A stretch of 64,000 nt of DNA from Schizophyllum amplum (GCA_007026445.1 VDMD01000009.1:186001-250000), one strand, 5' to 3'. Shown: positions 31,906 through 43,720, numbered from the stretch's first letter. Notes: generated from the letters alone by a model not told the origin. A program made the numbers and translations.

Positions 31906-34161
31906 GGTGACCAGTTCGCCAGAGCGTCGTTTCCTCGCTCGAGTGTCCTCCTCCTTGCTCAGAATGCCGTCCAGTCGCTGCTCCCCGGCTCAACACTCGT
32001 CTCCCAAGTCGAGGCCCTACTCGGAAGTCACCGCATCCAGGATGCCACCGACCTCGCCGACCAGCAGAGGAAGAAGGTTGAGGGGAACATCAGAATCAAC
32101 GAGGATGAGGCACGCAGTCTGTGAATTTGGCGACTGTCTCTGACTGCCTCTCTCAGGGCTGCGCTACGTGCACCACTGCGCATCGGCTGGCAGCTCTTTT
32201 CCGAAACTTTGTTCGAGGACGCTGGCAAGAACTTGTTCAATGGCGATACCGATCCGCGGCTGCTCATTGACTACTACCCCGATCTCCGCGGGAATCTATG
32301 TACATCGGACGACGCCCTCGACGTCTTCAGCGGCGTCGCCGAACACATGCCCAGCGAAGCTCGCGTGGACGACATCAGTCAGTCTTCCACTCCGCGCGTA
32401 CCACACCTTTGCCGCCCTTCCCTGGCATATACATGTCCCCTCCCTGTCTGCACACTTACCACCCTTCCTTGCCCAGCTCCCACCCCATCTCATATCACAC
32501 CAGCGCCATCCACCCTTCTCTGTTATTTCTTTCTTTCTACTTCCTCCCCAGCTCCCCATTAACGCGTTCTTTTGTTTAGCACTGATACCACTCGTCTACA
32601 ACCTAGTCAGAAACTACTCCCCGCACCTCTCGCCGAACACGGCCAGCGCGCCTCCCACGGTCGGAGAGCTACCTGCGCAAGTGCTGGATCCGCCGCTGCG
32701 TCGACCCGAAGGCGGTGCCGGGGAGCCATCCGTCGTATCCGGTGTGTGGTTGGGCAGGTAGACATATGCTGCGCGAAGTACTGACTTGGGATGCAGGTGG
32801 TGGACACGGTGTACGCGAAGATACTGGCCATCAATGCGAAGACCTCCGAGCTTGCAGCGCTGATTCAGGATGAGCGAAGCGAGATCGTCGCCACCGAGAT
32901 TGAGCCCGTTCTCATCCAGCACAGTCAATTCGACGCCCTCACTACGCTTTATCAACGACACGGAGATGCGCGAAAACTGCTGGAGCTGTACTCGAAGTGC
33001 GTACCATCGCTCAATCCCTTTGCCATTTAAAGATTGACTGCTCCTCAGAGTCGCCGATGGCGAATATCAGACGGACCAAATCAGGGACCCTTGGGGATCT
33101 ATCACCACACTGCTCGCTGCGCAGAAAGACCGCGCGTTGACTCAGCAGTGGGCTCTGTGGATGATCAAGCGGGATCCGGAGCGAGGCTTGAAGGTGCGTA
33201 TGAAAGCCTTCCTCTTGCCTTTGCCGTCATACCTGCCTTCGCGTCTTCCTCTGACCTTAGTACCTTTCTCTTGCCTTCATACCTTCCTTTTGTCTTCTTG
33301 CTCTCCACTTTTTTTTCCTGCTGTCCTCTTTCCTCCCTGTGTTCGTCTTTGCTCCCTACTGTCCTCTTCCTGCCCGCTGCCCTCTTGCCTTCGCGCCTTC
33401 CTTTTACTCTCACCCCCTCCTCACCTCCGCACCCATACAACCTATTCACTAGCTTCTCATGCCAGCGCGCGATACCGGCAAGAGGCGCGAGAAGCCCGAA
33501 GAGGAGCTCGCGCTCCTAGAGCAGGTCACGGAGGCAAGCAAGGAGGCGGGGCACTTCCTGGAGTACTTGGTCTTGCAGAGGCGGAGCTCGGTGAGTCTTT
33601 CCGCTTTACGAACTTAATCACGGTCTGGCTCGATGGAGTCCTTCACCCGTATAGCCCTCTACGTATGACTGACTTCTATCTCTTCGCAGAGTCGGGAACT
33701 ACACTCACGGCTGGCCAATCTCCTCGTCGACAACCTGCTCGACTCAGCAGGGGACGCAAGCACTCTGCGATTATGGCAAGCGAAGGGTGAGTGTTATCAT
33801 AAGCTGGGCTGCGAGCTCATGATATCCCTCATACTCACTATCCCCGTCCAGCACGATCCTTCGCTACCAGTCACGACGTCTCCTTCCTGCGCTACTTCGC
33901 CGCCACCACCCCCGAATCGCGCACGAAGCAAGACCGGCTCAAGGCCGCCTTCTTCCTGCAACGGTCCGACTTGTACGACTGCGCCGCCGTGCGCGAGCGG
34001 CTGCCAGCGCAATCGCAGTGGGCAGCACTATTCGCGGTCGAGATCGCGATATTGGATGGGAAGGTGCGTATCATGTCGCGTCTTGTTCCGCATCTGCACC
34101 TTACTCACTCACCATTCACCTCTCCAGCTAGGTCATCACCGACAAGCCCTCAAATTAACTG
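31906..34161 (+). pseudogene. Vps3/TGFBRAP1-like C-terminal fragment, copy 2 (broken)
   Basis: It begins after a CACAG acceptor with GDQFARASFPRSS and continues through VLLLAQNAVQSLL, QQRKKVEGNIRINEDEA, IGWQLFSETLFEDAGKNL, VVDTVYAKILA, the EIEPVLIQHSQFDAL block, KREKPEEELALLEQ-like residues and FLQRSDLYDCAAV. It stops after LGHHRQALK, where similarity to copy 3 ends and duplicated flank begins (34201). Relative to copy 3 it lacks the VDE codons before LRYV and a stretch encoding HRIMSMAAHDML, so the frame is broken in at least two places. It has no CNH domain and no C-terminal Vps39_2 part. It lies directly after family 2 gene J. Confidence 0.85.
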
Positions 34162-34498
34162 AGGACTTATCGTACTGATGGTGGTCGATCCAAGTTCAGC
34201 TGGTTTGTACTTATGTATCCTCCGGGACTCGCGGGAGGTCACGTACTACGAGGTGGCCCTTCGAAGTTCAACAAGGCCTGTCTAATAGTCAATATGTATT
34301 GACGAACATATTACGAGATATCTCGAGGAATGCTAGTCTCCCAAGGAGGAATGCCACGAAAAAGAGTTTGTGATAATAATGGGCAGTCGCCCCCCAGAGT
34401 TATATATCCCATCGAATGAAAGTCCGACTCGCGTCGACAGCGCTGAACAGGTGCAAGTAGACCTCGAGGAGATATGTCCTATGTACCGCATATAGAGC

Positions 34499-34990
34499 AT
34501 GTCAGTCCGGCGCCGCGCCTACATTTACGACAACCCCCAACGAGCCCTCGTCCTCGCCTTCTGCCCCAGCCGCCGCATTGACTCGACGGCAATCGTGCGA
34601 TGCAGTTCGCAGTGACGCCCCGCTCACATGCTCCTTCCGGGAAGCAGCGCTCTGACAGGCCATGTCGGTTATCCGGCGAGACGATCGCGATCGTGTTGAC
34701 CGGTGTCGCCTATGAGTATCCACCGTGCTCTCGTTTCCGAGCTGGTCCGGAACGGCCATGGGCAGACGTATACATCGATCCGTACGGCCTACGTGTGCGG
34801 CGGGCGCGACGGGGGGCAGCCTGCCGCGTCGTACTGTAGATCTTGCGCGATCTACCTCCGAACCCGCTCCGAGTGGGCATCGAGCCCTGAAGGGCGATGT
34901 GCTGCATGCAGATGATGCGGGTGATGACGCTTGCAATCATCGGGTGGACGTCTGCGTCGCGGTCATGACAACGCATAAACAACGCATATG
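34499..34990 (+). other. Conserved coding-like segment X, copy 2
   Basis: This copy has the same 38-codon open frame (34499-34615) as at 28079, with one silent and one Gly/Cys difference. The GETIAIVLTGVAYEYPPCSRF stretch is also kept in the plus-strand frame. Function and exon structure are unresolved. Confidence 0.3.
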
Positions 34991-35056
34991 ATGGTGCCAA
35001 TGGCGAAGAAACAGTCTCGAGGACGACTGTGGACGCTTGAGCTGACCATTGAATGA

Positions 35057-36382
35057 TTAAAGCCAGGGACAGGCGGGATCGAGAGGGCCCGCTGGCCGCA
35101 CTGGCTGCTTAGACGACGACAAGCACGTGCCGTACTTGTATCTCGCCCAGTCGTTGCTGGTATAGCCAGAGTGGTCGTCGCCAGCGCCGATGATGATGCC
35201 GCGCCTGTCGTGAGTATCGTGAAGTCGAAGCACGTTCTTCGCATCGCGCGCGTTTTCTTTGCGATACGCTGCCAGTTGACGGTCGTTGACGACGTCAATT
35301 GGGGTGTCGCAAGTGCTGTTCTTCTCGCTATTGACGGTTTCTATCCACTCCCGCGGGTCCGGTACGTAGAAGCTGTCGTCGTCCGAAGAGTTCGACGACC
35401 CGGCGATGGACAGTGTTGGACTCGACCGCAGGATACGCTCGTAGACCACGTGGCGAGGACTGCGGCGCTTCGGCTGCGGACATGGAGCCTTCGTCGACTT
35501 GCGCACGGGAGGTTGGCCCTTGCGCGTACGACATGTCTTGGCAGCATATATAGCTTCATGCACCACGGATCCATCGTCGCTTAAGGGATGGCGATGCGCC
35601 TTCCAGAGGTCCCGATCCACAAAGAACTCGGGGGGAGGGGGTTCTGTCCAGGCGTATATAATTTCGCTAACCGTGAGAGCCAGTTGTTCCTCTTTCGATC
35701 CCGTCGCATAGAGGAAGAGCATTAGGATCTGATGTGATCTGAAGATCACGAAGAGAGGGTGAGCGCGAGACTTGATACGAGGCATTCTGGTGTATGGAGC
35801 ACGAACAGCCCGAGTGGCCAGTCCGTTGTTGACGTAGAGAGTCGATTGTTCTTGCTGTGTGAACAATGGGACGAACTCGTATTCGTATTCCGTTTCGGGA
35901 AGATCCTACAGATGATCAGGACAGTAGGGCGGACCATCTACATTGTGCGCACCTCGGTATACCGCCTTCTCGCGTGCCCCTCCTGCGTCCTGTTATGTTC
36001 TGAGAGTGCGAGAACGGTTTCCAAAGTTTCCTTTGTGGGCATGAGAGTCCATTGTCTAAGGTCCATACTAGCCGCCATATCGCTCCGAACTGGAGGGCCA
36101 AGAGTCAATACACGCTGTGCATGAAATGGCTCGCCACTTACGCTGTATATGATTGAGAGAGGACTCCAGAGACGCTTCTCCCTTTTGCAACCCCCAGTAG
36201 TATTCGAAGTGGTGCAGCTAAAGATCGATAAACGTCAGAGAAATTCACGACTATGAGTGAAAGTTGCGTACCTGCCGCCGAAACCTGCCCGCATCGAAGT
36301 CCATGAGGCGGTAGTCGACGAGTGGCACATTTTTAAAGTCTCTCTGAAAGGAGATGGTAGACGATGCAATAGGGATAGGCAT
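35057..36382 (-). CDS. Family 1 gene E, HNH-like without last His
   Basis: Exons 36382-36272, 36217-36142, 36089-35953 and 35905-35057 give 390 aa, no stop. Exon lengths 111/76/137 equal those of gene D. Key blocks are VDYRLMDFDAG (exon 1), LHHFEYYWGLQKGE..LNHIQ (exon 2), LRSDMAASMDLRQWTLMPT (exon 3), and YEFVPLFTQQEQ, SRAHPLFVIF, DRDLWKAHRHPLSDDG and HSGYTSNDWARYKYG (exon 4). It has diverged considerably from D between residues about 220 and 330, where the copies vary most. Divergent from family 2 gene L (439 bp between starts), which suggests co-regulation. Confidence 0.8.
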
Positions 36383-36651
36383 GGCAGGACCTTCAGCGGC
36401 GACGTCAGGCGATGCAAAGACAAAGAATGGCGTCGGCGTGAGTGCAGGAAACAGGAATCAACGAACGGGCCAGCCTCGTTGATGGCATGAGCTGCGGATC
36501 AAACACGTGCCCGGTCATTTGCCCGGACTTAGCGGGCCGAACTAATCGAACAATGGAACCTCCATGGTCGTTTGCATGTTCATGACTAGATGGGGTCCTA
36601 TACCATCACTCTCCGGCGCGTCTGCCTGGCCTTTTGTCACAAAGCGCAACA

Positions 36652-36658
36652 TATAAAA
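36652..36658 (+). promoter_or_regulatory. TATA box of gene L
   Basis: ACATATAAAAGGGAGCGG lies 169 bp upstream of the start at 36821, as in gene J. Confidence 0.65.
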
Positions 36659-36820
36659 GGGAGCGGCTATCCACCAGCATTCCTCTAAGCTTCCGAGTCC
36701 CAACTGCGGCGGCTGCCCACCTGTCGACGCTGGTGGTACAAGACACAGCTCGCACTCAGTAAGCTGCTCTACATGCACTATCATTATTTCTTCCTGACGC
36801 TGCTCAGGTGCTGAGGCACG

Positions 36821-38027
36821 ATGACTCGAGGCCGTGCCGCCAAACGGCAGGGCACACCTGTGATAGTACCCGCCCGCCGCAGCGAGCGCATTCGCTTGCG
36901 AAAAGAGAATGAAGCCCTGCGCGCTACTAAACAGGCTTCACAGCGTGCTGCCAAGCTTGCCGCTCGAAAGGGTGACCCTCGTCAGTCTGCTTCGCCTTCG
37001 GATCGTCATACTTCAGAGGAGACTGCGTCGACGTTGTCAGACGGGAATGAGAAGGATACACTTAGCACCCGAGACCTCACCTATGGCCAAAGTCGCGTAC
37101 CGCAGGTGGTGGCAGCAACTATCTCCGCCCAGGGGAACATCGACGGGAACACTGCTAGACCACCACGCGGACCTCTCATCGCAATTTCTCCGTTAGGCGA
37201 AATATGTGTCATTACGCTGTTCGACAACGGCAACGGGATTGTTCAAGACATGCATGTGATGGGCCGCGCGACGCCGGCGATGGTGGTGAGTTTTCCGGCT
37301 GGAAGTCGACTCGTCGAAACCCGTTCTTACGCCAGCCACCACTTGCCAGATCAGAGGCCTGGAGATAGTCATGGGACTCGAGCCGACAACTCTATATATC
37401 GACACTCGTCTCAACAGGGTATTTGGTGCGTCAGACAGGACATCTTATATTGACACTTCTCTAACCGTTGTCATAGTGGACGTGGCCATTCACACTGCGT
37501 ACGACCGATTCAAGTGCGCCTTTGTCCCTATGCTCGAGGACCTAAAGAGACTGCTTATGGCGCTGCAACACGTGAACATCGCGTCTGCGGACGGACCTGG
37601 CGTACTTCGGTCAAGGGACGGCAAGTTCTTCCATCACGAGAAGGTGTGTTATCAACCACAAGTTCACAATTGCATTGCTGAGTTTCGCCCGGCTTAGGTA
37701 TTTCCTCGGGCTGTACGACAGTTCCACTTTGTTCCTTTCTCCACGTGGTCGGACAATACTCCTATCACGCGCAGACTCTCCATCGACAAGCGAGAATGTC
37801 AAGTCTACTACGCGCCGTTCAGCACCGGCCCCGACAACAACGAGGAAGCGTTGCCCATCGTCGAGATGCACTGCTCACCCTATTTTGTGGCGTGGCAGGC
37901 ATTTGTCGCGCTCTCAAAGCCCGGGACACGTGCTCCTAAATACATCAAGCATGAGGCGAACTTGATTGTGGCCATCGGACAAGCCATGATGAAGTACATG
38001 ACGGCTGGCTCTGCTTCTGCCATGTAA
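36821..38027 (+). CDS. Family 2 gene L, HNH_2-like protein
   Basis: Exons 36821-37285, 37350-37425, 37477-37643 and 37698-38027 give 345 aa. The layout equals gene J: basic start MTRGRAAKRQ, Ser-rich acidic linker, RDLTYGQ, IAISPLGEICVITLFDNGNG, then VQDMHVMGRAT, LDTRLNRVF and VAIHTAYDRF as the H..N..H series. Exon 4 has QFHFVPFSTW and MHCSPYFVAWQAFVALSKPG. The alternative splicing of intron 1 seen as an open reading extension is unlikely, because the 76-nt exon 2 is conserved in all four copies. Divergent from gene E and followed by the broken gene U copy in convergent orientation. Confidence 0.78.
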
Positions 38028-38815
38028 CAAGCCCCATCCTTCAGAGCTAATCCGTCTGTGACTTGCTTCGCGACCGCTGTTTTACCATTGCATTCCAATG
38101 GGTGCGACTCTTCGCGGGCACAAACGACGCACGCCGCTTCTTCCTCGCTCCCTACCACTATTTGTACTACTTTCGCTCCCTCTCATATATTTGCATTCAG
38201 ATTGCTGTTACTTGCTGTACTTTACGCAATATCATTACGCCCACCATATCACCCGATCTTCACCTGCAAGAAAAATCATGCATCATGTCCCGAGCATCTC
38301 ACAAAGTGTGTCATGGCATAGGTGTCGAAGAGAGGGGCGTTCAGACGCGCCGACGGTCTGATGCCTGCCCTGGAGTTCGACGGCACTACTTGCCCCACGC
38401 TACACGCGCGGAGGAGACAAACCTATCAATATGGCACAAATTCACTGACAATACAAGCAGACAGACGACAACTCGGCTTGGTGTGAGGCAAAATGGATCC
38501 GCAGAACAGCTACGAGTCACCTACGGACAGTGCTGGGCCTAGATATGGTATCATAGAGCAGGTGACGCCAAGCCCGGCAAATCGGAGGCCCCCTTGCGGT
38601 ACGAAAGATCCTCGATATATGACACGGTCCCAGGATTGGCGTCCAGCGGAAGCACCGGTATGCTTTACGTGAGCGACGTCGGCAAGATAACGTGGGGCAG
38701 CATTGGGAGCACGCACTGATATATGGCACGGTAGAGATTGAAGACCCTCGCCTAGTAAACTGTATGTATCAGTATGTCTCATCATAAACTTCCGTGCGAT
38801 CCACGTACAGCTTCG
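38028..38815. other. 3' flank of gene L; no gene
   Basis: Positions 38028-38240 resemble the flank after gene J (31626-31870), including a CTTCCTCGCT / TTTCGCTCC region. Nothing is recognised in 38240-38815. Confidence 0.5.
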
Positions 38816-39801
38816 TCACTCCCGTCCTCGCTCCTCAACAAGGGCTTTGGTACGCTCGAATGCCCATTCAGCCTTCCCATCAGGCAATTGAGGAACCGTA
38901 ATCCCAGGCATCGAATAGGAATGCGGGCTTTGCTTGACTTCGGGCTTCGCGAAATGGGGACGGACTCGCGGGAGCGTCAACTGCGCCTCTCGAATCTCTT
39001 GATCCTCCCGCATCCATCCCGCTTCCAGCGCCGCGCCAGTATTCCAGGCCTTCCTCAGCATAGGGCGGATCATGGCGACGACGTTGGCTAGAGCGCATGC
39101 ATTTCGAGCGACGTGAAGAACACGTATGTCCATCCTGCGGGATTTTATCATACTAATCCGCGACAAGACAGCTAAGCGCACGCACCCGCCAGAGCCCAGC
39201 GGTCGGCGTTCGCCTGGCCCCGTACCTCGTCCATAAGGAGCTCGCGTCGGCCGCGCACAACCTCGCCAGCTCGAGCGTCGCGCGTCACGATCAAGTTTAT
39301 AGCTTGCTTCACGACCCGCATCGCCGAGCCGCGCAAATATCGTCTCTTACCTTGCCGCTTCAGGCTCTATGCAAACTTGATCGACATGTATGCGTGTCGT
39401 CGCGAACTGCCTGCTCCGCTGGCAGCGCGAAGGGAGCCTCATGTTCCTGCGCGTCGGCGATACGTTCGCGCACCGCCTCCTTCCAGGGCATACAAGGACG
39501 CTCAAAGGGTGCTTTCAGGTGAAGGGCATGACTGTGCCGAGCATTCCAGAAGGGAAGAAGCGCAATGTCGACAGAGAGGACGCCGACAGAGTCGGAAAGA
39601 TGCTTCGCTTGGCAAACCAGTGAGGCCAGGCAGGGTGGTCGGGGTCAAGAGCTTCATGACGGTGTGTCTGGATTGGGTAAAGGATGAGAGTGACGCTTCC
39701 GGGCGTTTGTTGACGGAACTGGGCTCAGAAGAGAAATGCACCTTCACAGAGCTGACTCGAGGAAGTTTCTGCAGCTTACTGAGGCCCGAGCATACGGCCA
39801 T
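38816..39801 (-). pseudogene. Gene U, broken copy
   Basis: Inverted counterpart of 3476-4511. From the ATG at 39801 the same blocks are found (LSKLQKLPRVSS, ALDPDHPAW, KRSIFPTLSASSL, VVKQAINLIVTRDARAGEVV, MIRPMLRKAW). A 1-nt deletion in the LGR.IPYHLK region and a TCG-to-TAG change a little further on break the frame. The 3' exon (to the stop at 38816) is still open. It lies between family 2 gene L and family 1 gene F. Confidence 0.75.
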
Positions 39802-40445
39802 GTATACCGGTGATGCATATAAACGAGGGGCGCTCGAATTGAACTCTACTTTGGTGGTTCAGAACAAGACAAGCGAACAATGGAAATGATATTTGTTCGT
39901 GTTTGATGTTCACACGCGTGTCACTTTCCCTCCCGAGTCCCGAACCTCATGTCCGTCTTTCCTATCATTTTCGTACCCATTGATACCCTGTCTATAGGAT
40001 TGACCGAATCACTATACAGTCTACAGATGCATGCGTGTGACTGGGTCTTCAGATGCTTGATTCTTCGGCTGCTGGCGTCTCGCTAAGGACCCGACATTCC
40101 TCAAGATGCCTGTGAGCATGTCTCTCAGTGTCCTGTATCGTGAGTTGCTTGACTCAATTCAGATGCGCGAAGGCTGTTTCTCTCGAGGCGTGTCGCAGGC
40201 AGGTCACAGTCCCATACTTAAGTATGCAGCACGCCGGCCCGCTCATCAGCAAGACTGTCTCGAATCCGGGCTCGTCCAGGAATGCATTCACATGGCGGTT
40301 CGGTTGAGGATCGGGATTTGCCGAAATCACGCACAATGGACCCTGCAGTTCGGCCGCTCGCTTCGTAACCGTTCCTCTTGCCTTCATGCTCACCACTCGA
40401 TCCGTGAACTGAACAAACCATTTACGCCAGTATACCCGAATTCAC
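39802..40445. other. Spacer; junction of duplicated blocks
   Basis: No gene. 39802 to about 39970 equals the flank on the other side of gene U at 3350-3475, where the Vps3-like fragment is attached. 40310-40420 equals, inverted, the flank at 10681-10800 upstream of copy A. Confidence 0.5.
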
Positions 40446-41779
40446 ATGTCGGTCGTACCCTCCACGGCGATCTCCACGCACAGGAATGTAGAGGAATGCC
40501 CAGTTGTCAACCACCGCATTGTGTCTTTCGACGAAGGCCATTACCGGCGACAGGTACGCAGCATGTCACGGTCTCATACTCATTCTGACCACGTATTCGT
40601 CAGATTGAACACTTCGAGTACTACTGGGGCTCGCAGAAGGGTGATCTCAACCTCAATTCACCGCTTAATCACATTGAACGTACGTATCGTCGCCTCACTT
40701 TACTGCTAGACTTACATTTCTGCGTTCAAGTGCGCTCAGATATGGTTGACAGACTCCTCAAACGCGAATGGATTCTCATGCCGAGGAAAAAAACACTGCA
40801 AGCGATGCAGCAAATGGCAGAATACAACAAGACCGCCGACGTTGGATCACGAAGGAATTACCTCCGGGTCAGTTGAGTATACCTCTCCAATGTGCAGCTG
40901 TGCTCATGGTATGGCTAGGAGTTTCCTGATGACGAACATGAGTACGACATGGTGCCGTTGTGGATGCTCAAGCGCGATTGCCCGACTTTATACGTCAATC
41001 GCAAAACAGGCGTCAAGGCCTTTCCTGCACCGTACACGCGCTTCCCTCGCGTCAAATCTCGTGCGCATCCATTCTTTGTCGCCTTCTGGGCCAACAGGCA
41101 ACTCAACCGCTGCGCCGCCTTGATCTATCCCGACAAGAAAGCCACAATGCTCATGTGGTCCGTTGGCGGTATCACTGCGTGCTGGATGAAGGAGCCGCCT
41201 CCCGCCTTTCTCGTCGGCCCCGACGTATGGATGGAGCATCACCATCCGCTTAGCGATGACGGACATGCAGCGAGGTCTGCTCTTCAGGACTCTCGTGCCG
41301 ACGACACGACGGATGGTGGTGTGCGCAAGACAACTCGCGCGCCATGTCGGCAGCCGAAGTCGACTGCGAGGCCTACGCCGTACGCCAAATGCGACCTGCG
41401 TCCAGCGCGCGCGAGGGGCTCTGTTCTTCCTCGGCCAGGCATCGAGTCTGGGAAAAAGGATAATGTGGGCTATGGCTTGTCTGATCTTCGCATGTGGATT
41501 GGCGGCGTCGGGCTAGGCGACTGCACCTCCATCTGGGAATCGACGTGGCTTGACGACGAAGCGATTCGTGATGAGGAATTAGCGCGTTACCGCCAGGAGG
41601 TTTGGCGCGATGCAGAGGACGCGCTCCACCCACAGACCACCATGAACGGCGGCGGTCTCATTCTTGGCCACGGCGTCGACCGGTCGGGATACTCAAGCAA
41701 CAACTGGGCGATGCGCACCTACCACGTCTGTTTGTGGGCCGTCGACCCATGGGTCCACATCAAGGTTCGACCTCTATAA
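40446..41779 (+). CDS. Family 1 gene F, HNH-like without last His
   Basis: Exons 40446-40553, 40604-40679, 40731-40867 and 40919-41779 give 393 aa. Features are NHRIVSFDEGHYRRQ (exon 1), IEHFEYYWGSQKGDLNL..LNHIE (exon 2; Ser replaces the Leu of GL), LRSDMVDRLLKREWILMPR (exon 3), and YDMVPLWMLKRDCPTLYVN, SRAHPFFVAF, VGPDVWMEHHHPLSDDG, VRKTTRAPCRQPK and GYSSNNWAMRTYHVCLW (exon 4). No family 2 partner is found head-to-head upstream; the family 2 gene M lies downstream and convergent (332 bp between stop codons). It therefore is the one intact family 1 gene, besides H, without a divergent partner. Confidence 0.78.
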
Positions 41780-42111
41780 CAAGCAAGTTTAGTATGCAGA
41801 ATGCTAAGTCAAGTACACCCTATGTACACCCACCGCTCTGCCGTACTTCGCTCTGACTTCGCGCAATTATCACTGTGCTGTTCACGCTCCGACGCTGCTC
41901 GTCAATAGTGTCATTATGGACATGGTACAGACTAGGCAATGCAACCATAATGGAGTAAAGATCGAATGCAAGTACAAACTTAAGGAGCAGGTGGTGGTGG
42001 TACAAACGATGAAGGCATGCATGTAAGGAGAGTGTCAGCGGGACGATACCCCAACCAAATCATATCGACGAGCTACAGCCTGGGAGGGCACGGACTGGGT
42101 GGCATGACCAC
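41780..42111. other. Convergent spacer between genes F and M
   Basis: No gene. 41925-42111 resembles 10895-11069, the 3' flank of family 2 gene K. Confidence 0.5.
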
Positions 42112-43535
42112 TCAACGGGCTGAGTTACGCTCGGGAGGGCTGGGTGAAGAGGGCGGGGTCACCGACATAGGCGACGAGGGAGGGGTCAAGGAGCTTGTCG
42201 ACGAGTAGTAGACGGGGGTCAACGAGCTGGATGACGAAAGGATGGGAGTCAAGGAGCTGGATGTCGAAGGGATCGAAGTCAAGAAGCTAGACGACGAAGC
42301 AGAGCCGGGGTTTGATGACGAAAGGAAGGGATTCAAGGAGCTGGATGTCGAAGAGATCGAAGTCAAGGGGCTAGACGACGAAGCAGTGCCGGAGTTGGAC
42401 GACGCGGATGAGTTATCGTCGGTCGTGAGCTGGCCCATCATGATTTGGCCGATGTGCATGACGGTCCTGACCTCTGCTGTAGCGTATTCGGGTGCCGTCA
42501 CGCCTGGCCGTGTTAGGGCCCAGTACGCTTTCCAGACCACAAAATACGGCGAGCAATGAAGGGTCATCAAAGGCAATTGGGGTTTCTTGGTCACCGGCGT
42601 TACGAATGGCGGCGTATATACCTTGGGCGCGAGCTTGCCCATAGAATTCCGCTTGATGATCGTGATCGGCTCGTCCTCATCCCAGTTTGACAGCGGGACC
42701 AGCATGAATTTTCGGCCAGCATCGCTGAACTCGAACACCTGTGGCAAATTGGTCAGTGAGTGATATATCATAGGATGATGGGGAACGCCTCACATCCTCA
42801 TGGTGCAGGAAGCCGTGGCTGTTCTTCTTCGGCTCGCCCTCTCTATCGCAATCGTGCGAAGTCTTGGTGAGCAGAGCCATGAGCAGTTTGTTGAGCACCG
42901 ATTTCATGGGCAGGATGATCCAAAGTCCGCGGTCGAAGCTCGCATGCATATCCGGCGTGACTGAAGGACAAGCAAAGACCGTAAATATGCAGAAAAAGCC
43001 ACAAGAATTCGGGGCCACTCACGGAAAATCAGATTAGGACGCGTGTCGAGGTTCATCTCCTCGGGCTCCAGACCGAACGCGATTTCTATTGCACGGAGCT
43101 AAGGAGAGGACATATGTCAAAATACACGGTCTAGCTCGAGGATTTGTGAAAACGTACATGAGCTATGCAGGTGGCCCTGTCCGCAACATGTCCGATTTGA
43201 AGAAGGCGATTCTTGTTGCCTTTGCCTGTCGCCGCGCAACGTGCGCCCGCGGGAGCAACTTTCTCCAAGTCCTCGGGAGACGGTCTAGGATCCTCTTTGA
43301 CACGGTTTCCGGGAGGAGTGATGAACCCGATATGAGCACGGCGATATGGCTTGTAGACCTGGGTCGGACTGATGTAGATTGGGTCCACGGGCCTACGATA
43401 GATCAGTTGCGAGAGTATCGAGGACGATGAATCCGTCGTCTGCTCCGGGGTGGCATCAGGAGCGACGCGGGTAGCTTTGCACTGAACAGTGATCGCATTG
43501 CCGCGCCGCCCAAGCTGGCGCTGCGGGGTACGCAT
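42112..43535 (-). CDS. Family 2 gene M, HNH_2-like with Ser-rich repeat tail
   Basis: Exons 43535-43158, 43098-43023, 42960-42794 and 42738-42112 give 415 aa. It shows the clearest HNH_2-like series of the window: LLQIGHVADRATC (end of exon 1), LDTRPNLIF (76-nt exon 2) and TPDMHASFDRGLWIILP (exon 3). Then follow FMLVPLSNW and LHCSPYFVVWKAYWALTRPG. The last about 100 residues are a Ser/Thr/Pro tail built from imperfect repeats such as LTSISSTSSSL and LTSIPSTSSSL; the other copies have much shorter tails. The start ATG at 43535 (MRTPQRQLGRRG) follows the TATA-like box. Divergent from family 1 gene G (471 bp between starts). Confidence 0.78.
42180..42430. repeat. Tandem repeats within the 3' end of gene M
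   Basis: A degenerate repeat of about 60-66 nt (GTCAAGGAGCTGGATGTCGA and relatives on the plus strand) encodes the Ser-rich tail of gene M on the minus strand. Confidence 0.7.
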
Positions 43536-43710
43536 TAGAGTACGACCTGTAATGTGCTTCCGTGAGTCACAAATGAGACAGAATAAAGGAGAATAGGAGT
43601 CAAGTGTCCAGCACAGCCGACATACCAGTAAATCTATAGCTTCAGCGCCGGCGACCTCGAAGAGGGGGAGACCAAAGGGTGAAGACCAAAGTGCAACATT
43701 GCGCTCGCCC

Positions 43711-43720
43711 TTTATATAAT
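43711..43720 (-). promoter_or_regulatory. TATA-like box of gene M
   Basis: The minus strand reads ATTATATAAAGGGCGAG about 180 bp upstream of 43535, matching the TATAwAAGGG form found before the other family 2 genes. Confidence 0.6.

Larger units (their letters stand above)
34201..38240. repeat. Direct segmental duplication, unit 2
   Basis: Second copy of the block at 27822-31870, with segment X, family 1 gene E and divergent family 2 gene L in the same order. Similarity of the 3' part of the flank fades at about 38240. Confidence 0.85.

Noticed and set aside
34502..34936. 144-codon minus-strand frame as a gene
   Set aside because: Not conserved as a frame with the duplicate at 28059-28565 (different length and frame); the plus-strand reading is better preserved.
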